Assembly: GCF_015277515.1 (NCBI RefSeq)
Contig: NZ_CP063767.1
Coordinates: 1,054,001-1,118,000, forward strand
DNA: 64,000 nt
Direction of reading: 5' to 3'
Origin: Thermophilibacter immobilis
GTDB lineage: Bacteria > Actinomycetota > Coriobacteriia > Coriobacteriales > Atopobiaceae
The notes under the pieces are model-generated. The model was not told the origin of the DNA. It made no database searches and was given only the letters and a program-made list of their open reading frames with translations. Below are positions 28,394 to 36,771 of the stretch, piece after piece. Every line of letters begins with the position of its first letter. The first letter of the stretch is position 1. The translations under genes and the position numbers were made by a program.

Positions 28394-29310
28394 GAAGCTC
28401 CCCCCTCGGGGCGCGGCCCCGGGTCGGTCGCGCGAACGGGCACCGGCGTCTGGGCTCCGAGGCCTCGGGCGCCCACGAAGTCGTCCTCGTCTCGCAGGAG
28501 CCCCCACGAGGCGAGGACGCGGCGCGAGGGGCTCACGCGGTCGGGCGACGAGAGCAGCTCGCCCCAGGGCAGCGCGCGCCGGCTCAGCTCGCACACCGTC
28601 TGGAGTCCGGCCGGGGCGACCTCGCCAAAGGACAGGAGGCTCCTCCAGAGCGTGCGGGCAAAGGCCACGGGAACGAGGGCCAGGTAGCAGGCTACCTCGT
28701 CAAGCGCGGGCGCCCCAAGGCGGGTGACGAGCGCGGCGATGCGATCGAGCTGCAGGCTCGTCACGTGACCAGGAGCAGGAAGCGCCTGGGGGTCCCTCAC
28801 GTAGTCCGCGAGCACCGAGCGCGCGGCGGCCCCGACGAGCAGGAGCGGCACGAGCATGTCGGTCGCGTCCTCGATGGTGATATTCGCGTAGGGGGTAAAC
28901 CCGTCCTGCTCGACGCCATGGAGAAAGCCGAGCCAGGAGTCGAGGACGTCACCGTGCGGCGAGGGGTCCAGCAAGACGTACTCCTCGTCGCCGCAGCGCG
29001 CGGCGAGCGGCACCGACACCAGGGACCCGTCCCCGGTGAGCGCGGCCTCGAAGTCGGCCTCGCCGACCGCGAGGCGCCTGCCCGCGAGGGCCGCGCGCGC
29101 GAAGTCGGGAGCGGAGGGGCCGTGCGCCAGAAGGTAGGCGCAGCCCGTCAGGTCGGCCAGGAGCGCCCCCTCGCGCGCGTGCGCGGGGCCCTTCTCGGCA
29201 TCGTATGACAGGACCCGTCGGGGACCCGCCTCCTCGGACGTGGAGAAGCGCGCATGGAGAAGCGCGTGCTCGTCGTAGAGGACGCCCATGCGGGGCTTGT
29301 CACTCGTCAT
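28390..29310 (-). CDS. GcvT/YgfZ-fold folate-binding protein
   Basis: The 306-residue protein resembles the aminomethyltransferase (GcvT) superfamily: an N-terminal EGALLADLTGCAYLLAHGPSAPDF block, a central EYVLLDPSPHGDVLDSWLGFL block and a C-terminal region with AFARTLWRSLLS. It is shorter than GcvT (about 360) and the folate-site Asp cannot be placed with certainty, so it may be a YgfZ-like iron-sulfur assembly factor or a specialised aminomethyltransferase. It overlaps ridA (ATGA) and pgsA2 (11 bases), in an operon that in mycobacteria holds gcvH next to garA. Confidence 0.65.
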   Translation of the reverse strand: MTSDKPRMGVLYDEHALLHARFSTSEEAGPRRVLSYDAEKGPAHAREGALLADLTGCAYLLAHGPSAPDFARAALAGRRLAVGEADFEAALTGDGSLVSVPLAARCGDEEYVLLDPSPHGDVLDSWLGFLHGVEQDGFTPYANITIEDATDMLVPLLLVGAAARSVLADYVRDPQALPAPGHVTSLQLDRIAALVTRLGAPALDEVACYLALVPVAFARTLWRSLLSFGEVAPAGLQTVCELSRRALPWGELLSSPDRVSPSRRVLASWGLLRDEDDFVGARGLGAQTPVPVRATDPGPRPEGGAS

Positions 29311-30037
29311 GCGTCCTCCCCTGCTTGGGGCACCCGGCGCGAACGATGGCCACGCCCTTGCGCGTGTAGTCGACGGCGGCGATGGTGGAGCAGATGACAC
29401 CGGCGTAGACGAAGTAGATGCCCATGGCGCTGGCCTGCGCATTGAGGCCGGGAAGCCAGCTCGCCCCGACGAGGGAGAGGCCGCTGACCGCGGGCCAGCC
29501 GAGCAGGAGGTCGCAGAAGCCGAACATGAGCAGCGCGGTGGCGGTCTTGCCCACGTAGATCACGTCGACGGGGCGCCTGCGATAGCGCTGCAGGACGAGG
29601 CCGCCGCAGCCGAGGTAGGCGTCGCGACCGATGACGAAGGCGGGCACCCAGACGGGCAGCTCGCCTACGATCAGCAGCCCGATGACGCCCGTGAAGAGCA
29701 GCACGCGGTCCATGATCGGGTCCATGATCTTGCCGAGCCAGCTCACCGTCTGAGTGCGGCGGGCTATCTGGCCGTCCAGGAAGTCGGTGACGGCGGCCAC
29801 CACGTAGCAGACCAGGGCCGCTCGGCGATGCTGGCCCGTGGAGAAGAGCACGAGAAAGGCTATGGTGAGCCCGAGGCGACAGAACGTGATCACGTTGGCG
29901 AGCGTGAGAATCCGGGTGGAGGGGTTGCCGGAGGAGCCTACCGGGGCGCTCGGCCTGCCGGTCCGTTGACGCTCCTCGGCGTCGGCGTCGGCAATGCCGC
30001 GAATCTCTGATGTGATGCGCTCGGTTCTCTCTGACAC
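29300..30037 (-). CDS. Second CDP-alcohol phosphatidyltransferase (PgsA2-like)
   Basis: The 245-residue membrane protein has the full CDP-alcohol motif DFLDGQIARR ... G ... DPIMDR with canonical spacing and about five hydrophobic helices. The product could be phosphatidylglycerol phosphate, cardiolipin or another phospholipid; Rv1822 (pgsA2) occupies the equivalent place near garA in mycobacteria. A GTG at 30037 with GAGAGGCG upstream is preferred as start; an ATG at 30088 would add 17 residues. The 3' end overlaps the GcvT-like gene, so it heads the operon pgsA2-gcvT-like-ridA-garA-ftsR. Confidence 0.82.
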   Translation of the reverse strand: MSERTERITSEIRGIADADAEERQRTGRPSAPVGSSGNPSTRILTLANVITFCRLGLTIAFLVLFSTGQHRRAALVCYVVAAVTDFLDGQIARRTQTVSWLGKIMDPIMDRVLLFTGVIGLLIVGELPVWVPAFVIGRDAYLGCGGLVLQRYRRRPVDVIYVGKTATALLMFGFCDLLLGWPAVSGLSLVGASWLPGLNAQASAMGIYFVYAGVICSTIAAVDYTRKGVAIVRAGCPKQGRTHDE

Positions 30038-30150
30038 GGTCCGCCTCTCGATGTAGGTGCTCTCTCGTGCTGCCCTCGTCCAAGTCATCCATGGTAGCGC
30101 ACATGAATCGGGTCTACGAGCCCCCTTGAGGACCCTTCGCACAACCTCTA

Positions 30151-30172
30151 GCATGCGGACGTGTCCGCATGC
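30151..30172. promoter_or_regulatory. 22-base palindrome between pgsA2-like and DUF1292 genes
   Basis: Perfect 10-base arms GCATGCGGAC / GTCCGCATGC separated by GT. It lies in a divergent intergenic region, so it may be an operator for either gene. No regulator is assigned. Confidence 0.55.
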
Positions 30173-30250
30173 GGCCGAGGGAGGTCAGCTTCTTCTATGG
30201 GCGGGCACCCACCGCTCGTCGCGAAGACGATACGCGAGCGGCGCTCGGGG

Positions 30251-30287
30251 TACACTGTGCGGAACCGCGCGCAGGCATCTGCGCGCG
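30251..30287 (+). promoter_or_regulatory. Leader of the DUF1292 gene: -10-like site and hairpin
   Basis: TACACT (30251-30256) is a plausible -10 without a clear -35. Shortly downstream CGCGCGCAG (30266-30274) and CTGCGCGCG (30279-30287) form a perfect 9-base stem in the short leader, 26 bases before the ATG. Confidence 0.45.
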
Positions 30288-30313
30288 CGACCAACCTGAT
30301 ATGAGGAGGAAGC

Positions 30314-30619
30314 ATGGCTGACGAGGAAACCCCCATCGTCGACGACTACGACGAGAACCTCGACGAGGTCGAGTCACCCGAGTTCATCACCCTCGACTAC
30401 GAGGACGGGACCTCCGAGCGCTGCGAGGTCCTGGGCATCTTCGAGTGCGGGGAGCGCGGGTACGTCGCGCTCGTCCCGGCCTCCAACGACGACTCCGTCT
30501 ACCTCTACGGCTACGACGAGCACGACGACGGGAGCTTCTCGCTCGTCGACATTGACGACGATGACGAGTTTGAGGCCGTCTCCGCGGCCTACGAGAGCCT
30601 CATGGAGGACGAGGACTAG
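30314..30619 (+). CDS. DUF1292 family acidic protein
   Basis: A 101-residue, strongly acidic protein with the DUF1292 pattern: FITLDYEDGTSERCEVLGIFE, YVALVPASNDDSVYLYGY and DIDDDDEFEAVSAAYESL. Such proteins (YrzB-like) are common near alaS/ruvX in Firmicutes, but their molecular role is not established. AGGAGGA upstream fixes the start. It is a single-gene transcript closed by a strong terminator. Confidence 0.88.
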   Translation: MADEETPIVDDYDENLDEVESPEFITLDYEDGTSERCEVLGIFECGERGYVALVPASNDDSVYLYGYDEHDDGSFSLVDIDDDDEFEAVSAAYESLMEDED

Positions 30620-30644
30620 ATCCTGCGAACATGTACGTGAGCAC

Positions 30645-30679
30645 GAGGGGGCGGGCCGCTGAAAACGGCCCGCCCCCTC
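30645..30679. terminator. Bidirectional hairpin between converging genes
   Basis: A 14-base stem (arms containing GGGGGCGGGCCG / CGGCCCGCCCCC, plus flanking GA/TC) closes a 7-base loop, between the DUF1292 gene and the converging reductase gene. The U tract is weak on both strands. Confidence 0.85.
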
Positions 30680-30698
30680 TGTCTGGCTCTCCGTCTGC

Positions 30699-32684
30699 CT
30701 ACAGGTCCATGGCCAGCTGGTAGCCGTCCCAAATGGCCTGCATGATGTTGTGGACGTGGCGCGAGTCACCGATGTTGTAGACGAGCTGGGAGCCGCCCTC
30801 GAGGCTCTCGTAGAGGGCCGTGTCGGAGCGGTACCCCACGGAGACCATGACGGTGTCGGCGGGGAGGTCCTTGTCGCCTGCCGGGGTGTCCACCCTCACG
30901 CTCGCATCGTCGACGGCCGCAACCCGAGACCCTTCGTAGACGTGGACGCCGTTGAAGGCGAGCTCGTCTTTGAGCATGTCGTAGTTGGCGAAGCACATGC
31001 CCTCGCCGGCGGAGAGGATCTTGTCCTGGGCCTCGACGATTGAGACGTGGTGGCCCTGCTGGGCGAGCCACAGGCCCGTCTCGCAGCCCACCAGCCCGCC
31101 GCCCACGACGATGACCTCATGGCCCGCCTCCTGGGTGCCCGCCAGGATGTCATCGGCCAGGCAGACGTGGTTCTTCTCGCCGAGGTCGAGGCGCACGGGC
31201 GTGGCCCCGGTGGCCACGATCACGACCTGGGCGCCTGAGGCCTCGACGGATTCCTTGGTGGCCTCCACGCCCATCTTGAGCTCGATGGGCTCGGCCTGCA
31301 TCTGCCGCTCGTACCAGGCGAGAAGCGCGCGGTCGTCGGCCTTGAAGTCGGGGACGTCACCGAGTCTGATCTCTCCGCCGAGGCTTTCCGAGCGCTCCCA
31401 GAGCTCGACCTCGTGCCCACGGATGGCGCACACGCGGGCCGCCTCCATGCCGGCGAGGCCGCCGCCCACCACCAGGACGCGCTTGGGCGTGGCGGTGGGG
31501 ACTAGGGCGAAGTCGCGCTCGCGGCCGCAGGCGGGGTTCACGGCGCAGGACAGGGGCAGCCCCTCCGCGAGCCGCGCGAGGCATCCCTGCTGGCAGGAGA
31601 GACAGGGACGGATGTCCTCGACGTCTCCGGTCTGAACCTTGTTGGGCCAGAAGGCGTCGGCGAGAAGGGGCCGGCCCAGGCCGATGAGATCGCAGTCTCG
31701 CCCGAGGCTCTCGCAGGCCATCTGGGGGTCGTCCATGCGACCCGCGAGGATGACGGGGACCGACACGGTCTTTTTCATGAGGCGCCCGAACTCGCGGTAC
31801 ATGCCCGGCTCGAAGTACATGGGCGGGTGGTTCCAGTACCAGGAGTCGTAGGTGCCCGCGTCCACGTTGAACATGTCATAGCCTGCCCGCTCGAGGATGC
31901 GCGCCGCCTCGAGGCCCTCCTCGACGTCCTTGCCCTGCTCCTCGAACTCCTCGCCGGGAAGGGCGCCCTGGCGAATCGCCTTGACGAAGCTCTTGAGGCT
32001 GTAGCGCAAGGAGACGGGATAGTCCTCGCCGCAGGCCTCCTTGATGCCGCGCACGATGTTGACGGCGGGGCGCAGGCGGTTCTCGAGGCTTCCGCCGTAC
32101 TCGTCGTCGCGGTGGTTGTAAAGCGCGATGGCGAACTGGTCGAGCAGGTAGCCCTCGTGGACCGCGTGGATCTCGACGCCGTCGAATCCGGCGTGGCGGG
32201 CGCTCGCCGCGCAGGCGATCATGTCGTGCTCGAGCTTGTGGATCTCGTCGACGCTCATGGCCCTCTGGTGCAGGCTGGGGTCCCAGCGGTTCTCCTGGTC
32301 GGAGGGTGCGTAGAGCTTCTTGGCCATGGGCGGCATCACGGCGCGCCCGAAGCCGGCGGAGATCTGCAGGAACATGACCGCGCCGAACGCGTGGATGCGC
32401 TCGTTCATGGGACGCGTGGTCTTGGCGAACCAGACCGGGTCATAGGACGCGCACGGGACGGAGAAGTCGTGCATCTCGTCGTAGTTGGCCAAGGTGACGC
32501 CGCTCATGACCAGCCCCGTGCCGCCACGGGCGCGCTCGACGTAGTAGTCCTGCGCCTCCTGGGTGAAGCCGCCGCGGGGGTCGGACATGCACACCATGCC
32601 GAGCGGCGCCAGCGAGATGCGGTTCTTGACCCTGAGCTTGTTGATGGTGATGGGCTGAAAGAGCTTCTGGTAGGGATTCTTCAT
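30699..32684 (-). CDS. NADH:flavin oxidoreductase / 2,4-dienoyl-CoA reductase-type Fe-S flavoenzyme
   Basis: The 661-residue protein combines an Old Yellow Enzyme FMN barrel (about 1-340; AHEGYLLDQFAIALYNHRDDEYGGSLENR), a 4Fe-4S cluster site with Cys in CLSCQQGCLARL and SCAVNPACG (about 355-385), and a C-terminal FAD/NAD(P) module with GGGLAGMEAAR and GGGLVGCETG. That layout matches 2,4-dienoyl-CoA reductase, enoate reductases, trimethylamine dehydrogenase and the bile-acid enzymes BaiCD/BaiH. It is a lone gene with its own GGAGAGG site, so the substrate cannot be told from context. A reductase of unsaturated acids or steroids is a reasonable guess for a gut anaerobe. Confidence 0.85.
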   Translation of the reverse strand: MKNPYQKLFQPITINKLRVKNRISLAPLGMVCMSDPRGGFTQEAQDYYVERARGGTGLVMSGVTLANYDEMHDFSVPCASYDPVWFAKTTRPMNERIHAFGAVMFLQISAGFGRAVMPPMAKKLYAPSDQENRWDPSLHQRAMSVDEIHKLEHDMIACAASARHAGFDGVEIHAVHEGYLLDQFAIALYNHRDDEYGGSLENRLRPAVNIVRGIKEACGEDYPVSLRYSLKSFVKAIRQGALPGEEFEEQGKDVEEGLEAARILERAGYDMFNVDAGTYDSWYWNHPPMYFEPGMYREFGRLMKKTVSVPVILAGRMDDPQMACESLGRDCDLIGLGRPLLADAFWPNKVQTGDVEDIRPCLSCQQGCLARLAEGLPLSCAVNPACGRERDFALVPTATPKRVLVVGGGLAGMEAARVCAIRGHEVELWERSESLGGEIRLGDVPDFKADDRALLAWYERQMQAEPIELKMGVEATKESVEASGAQVVIVATGATPVRLDLGEKNHVCLADDILAGTQEAGHEVIVVGGGLVGCETGLWLAQQGHHVSIVEAQDKILSAGEGMCFANYDMLKDELAFNGVHVYEGSRVAAVDDASVRVDTPAGDKDLPADTVMVSVGYRSDTALYESLEGGSQLVYNIGDSRHVHNIMQAIWDGYQLAMDL

Positions 32685-32842
32685 GCTGACCTCTCCAATC
32701 GGCACGTGAGCCTCTGCGGCCGGCCACATTCGCGTGTCCGGCCGCGATCTATCCCCACTCTATGCATCCGCGAGAAACCTTGGAGAAGTGATGGACGAGC
32801 GGTAGGGTGCCGCCATGCGAGCGGTGCCCTACCGCGCCTCGC

Positions 32843-34015
32843 CTACTTCGTGGCGTGAAGCACGCGCGCCCGCCTGATCGAGCCGAGCGCGCGGAGCTCG
32901 CCGATGACGTCCTCGTCCACGCTGCCGGTGACCTCGAGCAGCGTGTAGGCGTTGGGGCCCCGGCTCACGTTGCTCATGTTCTCGATGTTGAGGCCGCGCG
33001 CGGCCACTGCGTGCGTAACCTCGCCGATGACGCCCTGGGAGTTCTCGTGGAACAGGGCGACCCTCTCGCCGGTCTCGAGCGGGCCCAGGTCGACCCGGCC
33101 GTAGTTCACCGAGTTCACGATGTTGCCGTTCTCGAGGTAATCACGCAGCTCGGTCGCGGCCATGACGGCGCAGTTGTCCTCCGCCTCGCCCGTGGAGGCA
33201 CCCAGGTGCGGCAGGACGAGGGCGTTCTTCATGTTGGCGCTTGCGGGGTTGGCGAAGTCGCTGACGTAGCGGGCCACGCGACCGTCGCCGAGGGCCTCGG
33301 CGAGCGCCTGCTCGTCCACGAGCGCGTCGCGCGCGAAGTTGAGCAGCACGGCGCCCGGCTTCATCAGGGCGATCTGGTCGGCACCGAGCATGCCTCGCGT
33401 GACGTTCGTCACCGGTACGTGGATCGTCACGAAGTCGCTCTTGGAGAGGAGGGCGTCCAGGTTCGTGACATGCTCGATTCTGCGGTCGAGGCCCCAGGCG
33501 CTGTCGAGCGAGAGGAATGGGTCGTAGCCCATGACCTCGGCGCCCAGGTCGATGACCGCGTTGGCCACGGCCGCGCCGATTGCGCCGAGTCCGATGACAC
33601 CCACGGTCTTGCCCGCGAGCTCGCGGCCTCCGAACTGCTTCTTGGCCTTCTCGGCGCGCTTGGACACCTCGGGGTCGTCGGCGTTCTCCTGGACCCAGAC
33701 CGCCCCGCCAAGAATGTCACGGCAGGACAGGAGCATGCCGCAGATGACGAGCTCCTTGACGGCGTTGGCGTTGGCGCCGGGCGTGTTGAAGACCACGATG
33801 CCGCGCGCGGCGCAGGCGTCGAGCGGGATGTTGTTGACGCCGGCGCCGGCCCGCGCGATGGCGAGGAGCCCCTCGGGGAGCGCGAGCTCGTGGAGGTTGG
33901 CGCTGCGCACCACCCAGGCGTCCGCCTGGTCGGCCTCGTCGACGAAGGAGTATCCCGCCCCGAGGCGCTCGGTGCCCACGCGGGCGATGTTGTTCATGCA
34001 GTGAATACGATACAT
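32843..34015 (-). CDS. serA: D-3-phosphoglycerate dehydrogenase
   Basis: SerA oxidises 3-phosphoglycerate in the first step of serine synthesis. The 390-residue form has a split substrate domain, an NAD domain with GLGAIGAAVANAVIDLGAEVMGYD, the catalytic Arg/Glu/His region ending in LPHLGASTGEAEDNCA, and a C-terminal ACT domain (about 318-390) that usually senses serine. The N terminus MYRIHCMNNIA is typical of the short Gram-positive and anaerobe SerA. It lies nine bases after serC in the same transcript. Confidence 0.94.
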   Translation of the reverse strand: MYRIHCMNNIARVGTERLGAGYSFVDEADQADAWVVRSANLHELALPEGLLAIARAGAGVNNIPLDACAARGIVVFNTPGANANAVKELVICGMLLSCRDILGGAVWVQENADDPEVSKRAEKAKKQFGGRELAGKTVGVIGLGAIGAAVANAVIDLGAEVMGYDPFLSLDSAWGLDRRIEHVTNLDALLSKSDFVTIHVPVTNVTRGMLGADQIALMKPGAVLLNFARDALVDEQALAEALGDGRVARYVSDFANPASANMKNALVLPHLGASTGEAEDNCAVMAATELRDYLENGNIVNSVNYGRVDLGPLETGERVALFHENSQGVIGEVTHAVAARGLNIENMSNVSRGPNAYTLLEVTGSVDEDVIGELRALGSIRRARVLHATK

Positions 34016-34024
34016 GGCTCTCCC

Positions 34025-35116
34025 CTAGCGCGCGTCACGTGCGTGGCGCGCCTCGAAGTCCTTCATGAAGCTAACGAGCGCCTCGACACCCTCGCGCGGC
34101 ATGGCATTGTAGAGCGAGGCACGCATGCCGCCCACGCTGCGGTGTCCCTTGAGGTTCACGAGGCCCTGGGCGGCGGCCTGGCTGACGAACGCGGCGTCGA
34201 GCGCGCTGTCCCCGGTCACGAACGGCACGTTCATGAGCGAGCGGTCGCGCGGGTTCACCGGCGACGAGAAGAGCGCGGAGGCGTCGAGGAAGTCGTAGAG
34301 CACGCCTGCCTTCTCGGCGTTGGCCTCCTCCAGGGCCACGAGCCCGCCACGCTCGCGAATCCACTTGAAGACGAGGCCGCAGACGTAGATGCCCCAGCAG
34401 TTGGGCGTGTTGTAGAGCGAGCCGGCGTCGGCCTGGGTCTTGAAGCGGAGCATCGTGGGGACGCCCGGCAGGTCGTCGGGGACGAGGTCCTCGCGCACGA
34501 TCACGATCTGGACGCCGGCGGGGCCCACGTTCTTCTGTGCGCCGGCATGGATGAGGCCGTAGCGGGTGACGTCGACGGGCTTGGAGAGAAACATCGAGCT
34601 CTGGTCGGCCACGAGGGGGTGCCCCTTCGTGTCGGGCAGCTCGGGGTAGGTCGTGCCGTAGATCGTGTTGTTCTCGCAGATGTAGACGAAGCTCGCGTCA
34701 TCGCGGACGGGGAGATCGGAGCAGTCGGGGATGTAGGTGAAGTTCTTGTCTGCGGAGCTGGCGAGCACCTTGGGGTCGCCCAGGATCTGCGCCTCGGCGT
34801 AGGCCTTCTTGGACCAGTTGCCCGTGAGGACGTAGTCTGCCTTGCCGTTGGTCGCCAGGTTCATGAAGAGGGACGCGAAGATCAGCGAGTCCCCGCCCTG
34901 CAGGAAGAGGACCTTGTAGCTATCGGGGATGTCCATGAGGTCGCGCAGGTCAGCTTCGGCAGACTCGATGATGTCCTTGAAGGCGGACGATCGGTGACTC
35001 ATCTCCATGACGCTCATGCCGCACCCGGCATAGTCGAGCATCTCGTCTGCGGCCTTCTCGAGGACCTCCTCGGGAAGTACGGCAGGACCGGCGGAGAAGT
35101 TGTACACACGTGCCAT
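34025..35116 (-). CDS. serC: Phosphoserine aminotransferase
   Basis: SerC converts 3-phosphohydroxypyruvate and glutamate to phosphoserine. The 363-residue class-V aminotransferase has NFSAGPAVLPEEVLE at the N terminus, GGDSLIFASLFMNL, and PLP lysine in HAGAQKNVGPAG. The start at 35116 begins at the conserved NFSAGP and has GGAGGG upstream; four codons upstream there is another in-frame start of no merit. A palindromic operator-like sequence lies 20-40 bases before the ATG, and serA follows. Phosphoserine phosphatase is not in the window. Confidence 0.95.
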   Translation of the reverse strand: MARVYNFSAGPAVLPEEVLEKAADEMLDYAGCGMSVMEMSHRSSAFKDIIESAEADLRDLMDIPDSYKVLFLQGGDSLIFASLFMNLATNGKADYVLTGNWSKKAYAEAQILGDPKVLASSADKNFTYIPDCSDLPVRDDASFVYICENNTIYGTTYPELPDTKGHPLVADQSSMFLSKPVDVTRYGLIHAGAQKNVGPAGVQIVIVREDLVPDDLPGVPTMLRFKTQADAGSLYNTPNCWGIYVCGLVFKWIRERGGLVALEEANAEKAGVLYDFLDASALFSSPVNPRDRSLMNVPFVTGDSALDAAFVSQAAAQGLVNLKGHRSVGGMRASLYNAMPREGVEALVSFMKDFEARHARDAR

Positions 35117-35136
35117 GTCGCCCTCCAATGCATCGT

Positions 35137-35154
35137 AACGGAACGATTTCCGTT
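35137..35154. promoter_or_regulatory. Palindrome upstream of serCA
   Basis: AACGGAA-N4-TTCCGTT, perfect 7-base arms, about 20 bases upstream of the serC start codon in the serCA / cyuA divergent region. It is placed where an operator would control serine synthesis. Confidence 0.5.
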
Positions 35155-35305
35155 CGAACTATCATAGGTCGGAGGGAGCTCTGAATATGTCAGGACTGTT
35201 TCGATTGAGAAAGCTCTTTATGACGTTGCTGGTTAGACGCCGCGTCCGTGGCGTTCCTGATACCCTGAGCAGGACGCAGACGCTACTTCGGGGGGCGCAG
35301 GACCA

Positions 35306-36607
35306 ATGATGACCAAGACCGAGATGCTCGACCTCCTCCATCAAGACGTGACCCCGGCCCTGGGGTGCACCGAGCCCGTGAGCGTGGCCATGGCCTGCGC
35401 GGACGCGGCGCGTGCCGCGGGTGGGATTGTCAGCCGAATAGAAGTCGAGGTGGGTCCCAACATCTACAAGAACGGCATGTCCGTGGGAATCGCCGGCTTC
35501 GACCGCGTGGGACTGGAATACGCGGCCGCGCTGGGCGCGCTCATAGCCGATCCTGGCCTAGGCCTGCAAATCATGGGAGCCATCACACCAGACAGGGCCG
35601 ATGCGGCGCGAGGGTGTGTCGATGCGGGACGCGTCGCCATAAGAGTCGCCGACGAAGAGGAGGGCCTTTACGTCCGTGCCAAGGTTACGACCTCTACCGG
35701 CGAGGGAGAGAGCCTCATCCGTGGCTCGCACACCAACATCGTGCTGACCCAGGCCAACGGGACGATACTTCATCAAAAAGGGGGTGGCCGCGAGGCAGCA
35801 AATGCTGCCCAGGACCCTCTCGTCGAGAGGCTCAAGGAGATGAGCGTCTCTCAGATCAGAGCGCTGGCATCTTCGGCCAGCGAGGATGAGCTTGCCTTCA
35901 TGATCGACGGCGTTGAGATGAACGAGGAGCTTGCCGCCTACGGCGTCGAGAGAGATCCAGGAATCGGCATCGCGGGCGCGCTCCAGAGCGACCTGCGGGA
36001 GCAATTGCTCGGAGACGGCCTCATGGCCCAGATCACGCTGCAGGTGGCCGCCGCGACCGAGGCGCGGCTGGAGGGCTGCCCTCGGGCGACGATGAGCAGC
36101 GCGGGAAGCGGGAGCAAGGGCATTGCGGTCACCCTGCCCGTGGCGCAGGTCGCTCGCGCCCTGGGCTCCGATCGCGAGACAACTGTGCGGGCCCTGGCCT
36201 TCGCCCACCTGATGAACGAGTACATAAACGCTCGCATCGGGAAGCTCTCTGCGATCTGCGCCTGCGCCACGGCCTCCTCGACCGCGGCGAGCGCCGCTAT
36301 AACCTGGCTTCTGGGCGGAACGGACGAGCAGATCGGGTGGGCGATTCGCAACATGACCGGTACCATCACCGGCATGATCTGCGACGGTGGCAAGGTCGGT
36401 TGTGCTCTCAAGCTGAGCGCGGCGACGTCGGCGGCCCTCACGAGCGCGCTCCTTGCCGTGAACGGCGTGAGCCTGCGCGCGACGGACGGAGTCTGCGCCG
36501 AGACACCCGAGGACTGCATCCGCAACATCGCACGCATTAGCAGCCCCGGCATGAGCGAGACCGACCACGAGATTCTGTCGATCATGCGCGAGAAGGCGGG
36601 CGTTTAG
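35306..36607 (+). CDS. cyuA: L-cysteine desulfidase / UPF0597 protein (CyuA/YhaM-like)
   Basis: The 433-residue protein belongs to the serine-dehydratase-alpha-like UPF0597 family. E. coli CyuA and archaeal CdsB use a 4Fe-4S cluster to break L-cysteine into pyruvate, ammonia and sulfide. Conserved Cys are in ALGCTEP, TGMICDGGKVGCALK and EDCIRNIARISSPGM. The gene diverges from serCA, so serine/cysteine building and breakdown face each other across a shared control region. Serine dehydration is an alternative activity. A perfect 18-base hairpin follows. Confidence 0.88.
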   Translation: MMTKTEMLDLLHQDVTPALGCTEPVSVAMACADAARAAGGIVSRIEVEVGPNIYKNGMSVGIAGFDRVGLEYAAALGALIADPGLGLQIMGAITPDRADAARGCVDAGRVAIRVADEEEGLYVRAKVTTSTGEGESLIRGSHTNIVLTQANGTILHQKGGGREAANAAQDPLVERLKEMSVSQIRALASSASEDELAFMIDGVEMNEELAAYGVERDPGIGIAGALQSDLREQLLGDGLMAQITLQVAAATEARLEGCPRATMSSAGSGSKGIAVTLPVAQVARALGSDRETTVRALAFAHLMNEYINARIGKLSAICACATASSTAASAAITWLLGGTDEQIGWAIRNMTGTITGMICDGGKVGCALKLSAATSAALTSALLAVNGVSLRATDGVCAETPEDCIRNIARISSPGMSETDHEILSIMREKAGV

Positions 36608-36725
36608 CGGCGATGAGTATGCTCATCCACCACATGGGTGTCTTGAGATAGGCATAGGTGCCGTGCGCGAACTTTAGAAGTGAGCGACAAAGAGTCTCGG
36701 ACGGTCTCGCCATACCGCCTGATTT

Positions 36726-36768
36726 AGCGAGTCGCCGCGAGAGTTTTCATCTCTCGCGGCGACTCGCT
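36726..36768. terminator. Long perfect hairpin between cyuA and garR
   Basis: Perfect 18-base stem (arms 36726-36743 and 36751-36768, core GAGTCGCCGCGAGAG) with a 7-base TTTTCAT loop, between converging genes. There is no T tract of note, but its position argues for bidirectional termination. Confidence 0.8.
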
Positions 36769-36771
36769 CAA

